Positions 57,447 through 64,000 of a DNA stretch of 64,000 nucleotides are shown piece by piece. The position numbers were made by a program, and so were the translations under genes. Positions within the stretch are counted from its first letter, which is position 1, and each line of letters starts with the position of its first letter. Source of the DNA: Adiantum capillus-veneris (Eukaryota > Streptophyta > Polypodiopsida > Polypodiales > Pteridaceae); the NCBI GenBank assembly GCA_014529385.2, contig CM043963.1:82400912-82464911 (forward strand). The letters run 5' to 3'. The notes below the pieces were generated by a model. The model saw nothing but the letters and a program-made list of their open reading frames with translations. It did not search any database and was not told the origin of the DNA.

Positions 57447-57768
57447 TGTTATGAATGAGGATGCAAGAGAGCTACACAAGACAAGCACAAAGCACACAGA
57501 GATGGAAAGCTTCTTCTTCTTCTTCTCAGAAAAGAGAGTACAAAATGACTAAGTGATAAAGCTGAAAAGTAGCACATATGTACATGCGGTCACTAAGTGT
57601 GAACTCGCTAGAAGCATACTAGGCTGGCACTATAAGTGTAGTCCAGCTGTAGAATCACTGGCAGAGATCCTCCGTGTCGGTCACCTAACGCGCCAGTGAG
57701 TAAATGCCGTAAGTGGCGAAGACCCGTAGTGGATGCCAGCTCAAGGTGTAGAGCTTGACATCTCAACA
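57447..57768 (-). repeat. 3' LTR of copia C
   Basis: 322 bp. On the + strand it runs TGTTATGAATGAGGATGCAA to CATCTCAACA. Confidence 0.95.
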
Positions 57769-57770
57769 CT

Positions 57771-59528
57771 CCCCCTCGAGCTCTGCATGTCGCAGAGTCC
57801 AAGCATAGTCCGGAAACGTCGAAGCTTCTCAGCTCCGACGGCCTTGGTAAAGATATCCGCTATCTGCTCCTCTGTGCTGACGTAGACCAAGTCGATGTCG
57901 CCCGCCAACACTCGCTCTCGAACGTAGTGGTAATGGACCTCTATGTGTTTGGTCCTGGCATGGAACACTGGGTTCCTAGCCAACTGCATGCTGCTGAGGT
58001 TGTCACAATGGATGAAAATCTGCTGGTCCACCTGCACTCCCAAGTCCTCAAGTAATGTGCGTAGCCAAGCTACCTCGCACGCCGCAACTACTGCACCTCT
58101 GTACTCGGCCTCTGTGCTTGATAAAGCAACCGTAGGCTGCTTTTTGCTGCTCCAAGTAACAGCAACACTCCCAAAAGAGAACATGAATCCACTCGTAGAT
58201 CTCCTATCAACAATCCTACCTACCCAATCTGCATCTGTATACCCATACAATGCTAATGGTGCATCTGCTGCATAGAACAATGCGTAGTCAAGAGTACCTT
58301 GCACATACCTAAGTGTGCGTCGTACTCCATCCAAATGTGGCTTCCTCGTAAGCTGCATGAACTGACTCTCCAAGCCTACTGTGTAGCTCAAGTCTGGCCT
58401 CATGATAGTCAAGTAGATTAGACTACCCACAATCTTCCTGTACATGTTGACATCCTCAACAACATCACCCTTCTCTGCACTCAGCTTTGCATTCACATTC
58501 AAGGGAATAGAAATTGGCTTACAATCAGCCATACCATACTTTGACAACATGTCCAAAGCATACTGTCTCTGTGATAGCCATACACCCTCTTGAGTCCTGA
58601 TCACCTCAATGCCAAGAAAGTAGCGCAACTCGCCCAAATCTTTCATTTCAAACTCCTGTTTGAGAAGACCCTTCACATGGTCAATCTCCATAGCATTGTC
58701 ACCAACAATAATAAGGTCATCTACATATATGATAATGACCACAATCCCCACATCACTCTCACGTACATAGAGTGAATGATCAGCATGAGCTCTCCTAAAA
58801 CCAATACTGACAAGATACTTGGCAATCCTGTCATACCATGCTCTAGAGCCCTACTTCAAACCATACAAAGATTTGAGAAGTCTGCATACATAATTAGGGT
58901 AACCTGGATCGACATAACCAGGTGGCTGATCCATATACACTTCCTCTTGCATCTCACCATTCAAGAAGGCATTCTTTACATCCATTTGATGCATAATCCA
59001 TCCTCTAGATGCAGCCACTGCTATGACAGCTCTCACAGTCGTCATCTTTGCCACTGGAGCAAAGGTCTCCTCATAGTCTATGCCATACGTCTGTGCATAA
59101 CCCTTTGCGACCGGCCTTGCCTTGTGACGCTCAATGTTACCATCAGCCTTATGCTTGGTTTTATACACCCATTTACAACCAATAGCTTTCTTGCCACTTG
59201 GCAATGGCACCAACTCCCATGTGTCGTTTGCTTCCAATGCAGCCATCTCTTCATTCATTGCATCATCCCAATGCACATTTCCAACTGCATCCTCAAAACA
59301 TGTGGGCTCCACATCGTGTATCACCTTAGCCATGTAGGCTTGGTGATGCGCTAGATACCCATCATAAGTCAATTTCTGAACTGGATTTCTGACTCTATTA
59401 GATCTGCGCGGTCCTGGGTCACGTCTTTGCCCTCTAGCATCTTCTTGTACTTTCCTTACACCAGGTGTCCTAACAGCCGGAATTCCAAATTCCTCATCAA
59501 GACTTTGTTCAGAACCATCTGAATCCAT
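57771..59528 (-). pseudogene. copia C pol, RT and RNase H
   Basis: From about 59528 down: [60 protein letters not shown] and LLKSLYGLK, then TAG at 58853-58851 exactly where the conserved Gln of YGLKQ should be. The same frame continues with GSRAWYDRIAKYLVSIGF, the catalytic YVDD (58728-58717), DLGELRYFLGIEV, and RNase H YTDADWVGRIVDRRSTSGF, SSTEAEYRGAVVAACEVAW and HCDNLSSMQLARNPVFHART. It ends DIFTKAVGAEKLRRFRTMLG near the purine tract. A single C-to-T change explains the stop. Confidence 0.93.
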
Positions 59529-59710
59529 TGTCTACATGTTTAAAATCCTGATGATGCATCAACCATAAAGGGAGGTTCATCAACCTTTTCCTTTCCTTTT
59601 CGTGATACATTCCCTGTACCTGTTGGTGGAGTAACTTGCGTACGTAGTCTACCATTCCATGGTTTCTCAACAGAGCCACGAGAAGAGGACTCTTGTGGTC
59701 CACTCAAAAC

Positions 59711-62092
59711 CTATGACTGTGGCCTCACATTTTGTACAACCACATCATCTTTTACATCAGCCCCAATAGTGCCATGTGCATTACTGTACCAGCTGCTCAT
59801 CTCATCAAAGACTACATCTCTGCTCACTCGTAATTCTCGTGTAGTAGGATTGTAGCACCTGTACCCCTTTTGTTCAAGGGAATATCCCACACGAATACAT
59901 TTCTCTGCTTTAGGATCCAATTTCCTACGCAACTCATCTGGTACATGCACGTAAGCTATGCAGCCAAACACTTTCAACTGTGCCAAATCAGGCTTTGTAC
60001 CTATAAACTTTTCCTCAGGTGTTACATCATGCACCGCAGCTGTAGGTGTCCTGTTCATAATGTACACAACTGTATTTATGGCTTCAGCCCAGAAATGATG
60101 AGGCATATTCTTCTCATTCATCAATGCACGTGCAACCTCTGCAATGTGCCTGTTTTTCCTTTCTGCGATCCCATTCTGTTGTGGAGTATATCTGCATGTA
60201 AACTGCCTGCGTATACCATGCATTCGCAGAAAATCTGAAAAATCATTGGAGAAGTACTCTCCCCCTCCATCTGACCTCAATGTCTTGATTTGCATATCTG
60301 TCTCCTTCTCAATCATGACTTTGAAGTCTTGAAAGTGACCAAACACTTCACTTTTGTTACGCATGAAGTAGACCCATACTTTCCTTGTATGGTCATCAAT
60401 GAAAGAGACATAATACCTGCAACCATGTATACTTGCAGTATCGATTGGACCCCAAACATCTGTGTGCACCATCTCAAGTGGATTTTTACATACATTGCGC
60501 TCATGTGGAAATGAGCCCTTTGACTGTTTTCCAAACTGGCATGCTGCACACACTTTATGCCTACCATCCACCTTGAATTTGAGCAAACCTTTTACAATCT
60601 GTTTTGATTGCATGCTGTGCAATCTCTGCTCATTGAAATGGCCAATGCGTTTGTGCCAAATGTCAACATCAGCCACAACACCTGTGCCCTGCGCAAATAA
60701 TGCAGCTTTTACCTCAGGCATGTCTACATTCAGCGTAAACATTCTGCCCACACATTTGCCCTCTGTGATCAGCTTACGGCCATTCTCGAAATCTTCTACA
60801 TAACAGCCATTTGGATTGAAGCGAACCTGCAAACCCTGCTCAACCATTTGTCCAACAGAAACAAGATTCTTTGTAATGTTTGGGACATGAAGTACATCTG
60901 CTAAGTACTTTGATTTTCCACTCTTCGTATTTAGAGGTATGTCCCCTACATGAGCAATGGGGTGAGCTGTGTCATCTCCTGTCTGCACATAGCTTGACAC
61001 ATCTGGTTTGCGCATATCTCTAAACCACTCTCCACGAGACGTCATGTGATTAGAGACACCTGAATCCACATACCAAACATCATCTTGGGTGGAATTCTCT
61101 GCAGTCATTGTATTCATTACATGCTGCATAACAAACATGCGCTCGTTTTTGTTGTCATCTGCATCTCTGCTAGTAGATGCATAGTTGCCCTGTTCTCTCT
61201 TTCCACTTGCTTTTCCCTTTGGACAATCACGTGACATGTGACCTCTTTCACCACAAGTCCAACATTCTCTGCTATCTAGAGTATGTTGCTGCCTGCTTGA
61301 TCCTGCACCACGACCTCTTTGACTCCCCCTACCTTGAGACTGGTTTCCCCTGCCACCTGTATTGTTTTGATTTGATTGACCTTCCAGAAATTGGCCCCTA
61401 CAACCCCTTGGGCCTCGACCACGACCTCTACCTCTACCTCTGTTGGAGTTAGAATAGAAGGCCTGTTCAGAATTATTTCTGCCATGAGAAGAAGATGTGT
61501 CAAGGTTCTTCTCCTCAAGAATAAGCATAGAAATCAAATCTTGGAACACGGGGATGTCATCTCTTGTATTCATGGAAGACCTAAAATGTACATACTCATC
61601 TCCTAGACCATCCAAGCATGCACGGACAATGTCATCGTCTTCCACTGAGACTTTAATAGATCCAAGAGCCTCAATGATACTCTTGATCTTCAAGGCATAA
61701 TCATTGATTGAGAGGTTGTCCCTCTTAACCTGATTTAGCTCCGACTTTAGTTGAAGCTTCCTGGCCTTGGTGTTCACCTCGAACACTCTGCCTAAGTTTC
61801 TCCATGCAATGGCAGGGGTTTCAGCATCCTGTAGATAGCCCATCATGCCATTTGTGATGCTCATAGAAAGCCAATACATCACTTTGCTCTGGCCTTGTTG
61901 CCAGTACCTCAAAGCTTTCCTTTGTTCTGCTGTAGCATTTGCCTCGGGAATCTCTGGTTCCTTTTCATTGTCTCCTTCTACATAGTCCCAATAACCTTTT
62001 CCTTTTAGGAAATTTGTTATTCTGAACTTCCATGCAGGGTAGTTATTTTTCTCAAGCTTCTCAGTAACAATCTGACTGAAACCGTCAGACAT
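59711..62092 (-). pseudogene. copia C gag, protease and integrase (open 793 codons)
   Basis: ATG 62092. Gag opens MSDGFSQIVTEKLEKNNYPA with the usual WKFRITNFL. An RG-rich stretch precedes the zinc knuckle CWTCGERGHMSRDC (residues 277-290). Protease: VDSGVS with catalytic Asp 343. Here the usual DSGA is DSGV. Pre-integrase: IWHKRIGHFNEQRLHSM. Integrase triad D545, D608 and E644, with 35 residues between the last two. The frame ends at TAG 59713-59711 and a frameshift near 59540 separates it from the RT part. The gag-integrase half is otherwise uninterrupted. Confidence 0.93.
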
Positions 62093-62361
62093 CTTGAAGC
62101 ACTAAGACAAAATAGCTGCAATCTGCAAAAACTTGCAAATCTGCTGAACCTGCTATCGTGGTACCTGTGACGCTTTCTACACTCAACGAGTGTCCACAAT
62201 CAAGCGTACATACAACCACTGTACTTGTACAGTAAATCTATGTATACTGCACTTTGGAGACCTGTTCAGAAACTTGTGCGGGGAGTTGAGGCATCTGGTC
62301 GTGGATTGCAAACGAAGGGATTGTGATGCTCTTGCTCTCTTAGCCTCTCTTGCCTGCACCA

Positions 62362-62374
62362 GGCTCTGATACCA
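62362..62374 (-). other. primer-binding site of copia C (Met-tRNA)
   Basis: The minus strand reads TGGTATCAGAGCC, complementary to the 3' end of initiator-type tRNA-Met, adjoining the 5' LTR. The same site is used by copia A and B. Confidence 0.9.
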
Positions 62375-62696
62375 TGTTAAGAATGAGGATGCAAGAGAGC
62401 TACACAAGACAAGCACAAAGCACACAGAGATGGAAAGCTTCTTCTTCTTCTTCTCAGAAAAGAGAGTACAAAATGACTAAGTGCTAAAGCTGAAAAGTAG
62501 CACATATGTACATGCGGTCACTAAGTGTGAACTCGCTAGAAGCGTACTAGGCTGGCACTATAAGTGTAGTCCAGCTGTAGAATCATTGGCAGAGATCCTC
62601 CGTGTCAGTCACCTAACGCGCCAGTGAGTAAATGCCGTAAGCAGCCAAGACCCGTAGTGGATGCCAGCTCAAGGTGTAGAGCTCGACATCTCAACA
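62375..62696 (-). repeat. 5' LTR of copia C
   Basis: 322 bp, the partner of 57447-57768. Confidence 0.95.
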
Positions 62697-62796
62697 TGTA
62701 ATGCCATTATGAGTATTATGTGATTCCATGTGGAATGTGCAAGGATGCTATTGACACGACAATGAAGACAATCAAAACAATACCATAGTACTCATA

Positions 62797-63174
<378 letters not shown>

Positions 63175-63353
63175 GAGAGAGAATGGGCACAAGAGGTGGA
63201 GGGACCCATTGAGGCAGCGCTGCATAGAGCCTAGAGGAGTGGTAGCGCGAGGGAATTTAAATGCGTAGGCAGTTTTCTACTTTAAGGTTTAGTATTAAAG
63301 TGAAATGGAATTTTCAGCCCCGCCTAAATTCCAACCTCTAAGCCAAAAAGATT

Positions 63354-63842
63354 TTATCTTTTCTTTATATGAAATGAAAATGAATAACCCACCACCCATT
63401 TCATCTCCTTCCAAAGGAGTGTCCAAGACACTCCATTTTGGTACCACCTAAACATGCTATCACCCCTGGCTCCATTTCTCGTGTAGCTCCCTATAAAGTC
63501 TTTCAGTTTTTGCTGCAATTGTGGTAGCCCTTGCATTGGTCTCTGCATGTTTTTCATAGTCAAATGTGTTGGCATCAACACGTCAAAGCCCAAGCCATAA
63601 TCCATGCCATCATCCAACCCTAACCCAGAAGGGCCTAGGAAATGTGCCAACCATGGTGAGAGTTCTTTCAAGTAAGTGGAGATGGTGAAAACTGGCTCAA
63701 GGTCTTCCTTCTCTTCAATATCTGCCTTCTCTTCCACCCCTTCCTTATCTTCATTCTCTTCCACCTCTTCCTTATCATGGGATTTTGTCTTCTCCTTCTT
63801 GCTCAGAGGAAATGAGGAGGAGGAGCCATAATCCTTACCCAT
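63354..63842 (-). CDS. small acidic protein of unknown function
   Basis: 162 residues if started at ATG 63842-63840 (MGKDYGSSSSFPLSKKEKTK). I prefer this start because CTATAAATAG, a good TATA box, lies 67-76 bp upstream on the minus strand (63909-63918). The frame itself stays open upstream through the TATA. Residues 15-50 are dominated by Glu and Lys (DKEEVEENEDKEGVEEKADI) and are probably helical or disordered. Then follow FTISTYLKELSPWLAHFLGP, a Gly/Asp-rich patch, LPQLQQKLKDFIGSYTRNGA and a Trp-rich C-terminus (MFRWYQNGVSW, LLWKEMKWVVGYSFSF). There is no signal peptide from this start and no domain I recognise. It may be the first exon of a longer gene. Confidence 0.5.
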   Translation of the reverse strand: MGKDYGSSSSFPLSKKEKTKSHDKEEVEENEDKEGVEEKADIEEKEDLEPVFTISTYLKELSPWLAHFLGPSGLGLDDGMDYGLGFDVLMPTHLTMKNMQRPMQGLPQLQQKLKDFIGSYTRNGARGDSMFRWYQNGVSWTLLWKEMKWVVGYSFSFHIKKR

Positions 63843-63908
63843 ATCTCTTGACCAATCGCTCACAGTAAGAGGAAGAGGAGAAAGGGTGACAAACCAAAAC
63901 CGGGTTGG

Positions 63909-63918
63909 CCTATTTATA
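63909..63918 (-). promoter_or_regulatory. TATA box of the small acidic gene
   Basis: The minus strand reads CACTATAAATAGG, a textbook plant TATA. A start site ~30 bp on would give a 5' UTR of about 40 bases. Confidence 0.55.
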
Positions 63919-64000
63919 GTGTTGTGAAGGCATACAATATTGATGACATGGACATCAAATGAAAAATAAAAAAACAAATAAGATATAAAACAAAACATAT

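Larger units (their letters stand above)
57447..62696 (-). mobile_element. Ty1/copia element C, minus strand, complete but mutated
   Basis: LTRs at 57447-57768 and 62375-62696, each 322 bp, differ at about 10 sites (~3%). A perfect 5-bp target duplication, TGTAA, occupies 57442-57446 and 62697-62701. The primer site is read on the minus strand as TGGTATCAGAGCC (62374-62362), directly inside the right LTR. The purine tract GAGCTCGAGGGGGAG (minus) adjoins the left LTR at 57783-57769. Gag-pol lies between, with at least two nonsense codons and a frameshift. Confidence 0.96.

Overview
This window comes from a nuclear genome of a land plant. It is about three-quarters identifiable repeats: plant-type Ty1/copia and Ty3/gypsy LTR elements, an L1-like LINE with a CCHC first ORF, tRNA-derived SINEs and very long (AC)n, (GA)n and G tracts. 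There are also two candidate host-type genes, one with a CRF (cytokinin response factor) domain, which is known only from land plants. The mix of transposon families, including a transposase-like family I associate with animals, charophytes and bryophytes, suggests a seed-free plant such as a fern. That taxonomic placement is inference.

Layout. 1-170: 3' tail of one LINE. 729-5715: a 5'-truncated LINE with target-site duplications. 7050-7560: two diverged 5S rRNA-like units. 8220-9690: a 1.5 kb unit that recurs inverted at 43225-44742. 9691-16470: a decayed minus-strand Ty3/gypsy element. 18772-18911 and 21024-21123: two SINEs with target duplications. 19706-20186 and 22965-23341: two hairpin-forming foldback elements on either side of a short CRF-domain gene (21877-22503) whose promoter carries E2F-type sites, a G-box and a TATA box. 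24193-24830: a copia gag relic.

25086-38993 is a four-layer nest. An old copia element (A) was hit by two solo LTRs of the gypsy family (25584-27165 and 30114-37315). The second solo LTR was then split by an intact young copia element (B, 31485-37038), whose two 219-bp LTRs look identical and whose 1321-codon gag-pol is open. 39190-42835: a truncated plus-strand gypsy. 45151-52714: a probable non-autonomous LTR element carrying gag and an acidic ORF but no pol. 52715-53170: a LINE fragment. 53840-57325: a broken minus-strand transposase-like gene whose 1.4 kb intron is filled by a GCACTTTRAA-type minisatellite. 57447-62696: copia element C on the minus strand. 62797-63173: (GA)n and G35 tracts. 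63354-63842: a small acidic ORF with its own TATA box.

Functionally there is no operon-like cooperation. Copia B is the only element that looks competent to move. The CRF-domain gene and perhaps the 162-residue ORF are the host genes. The rest is layered transposon debris, with breakpoints that repeatedly fall in microsatellites.
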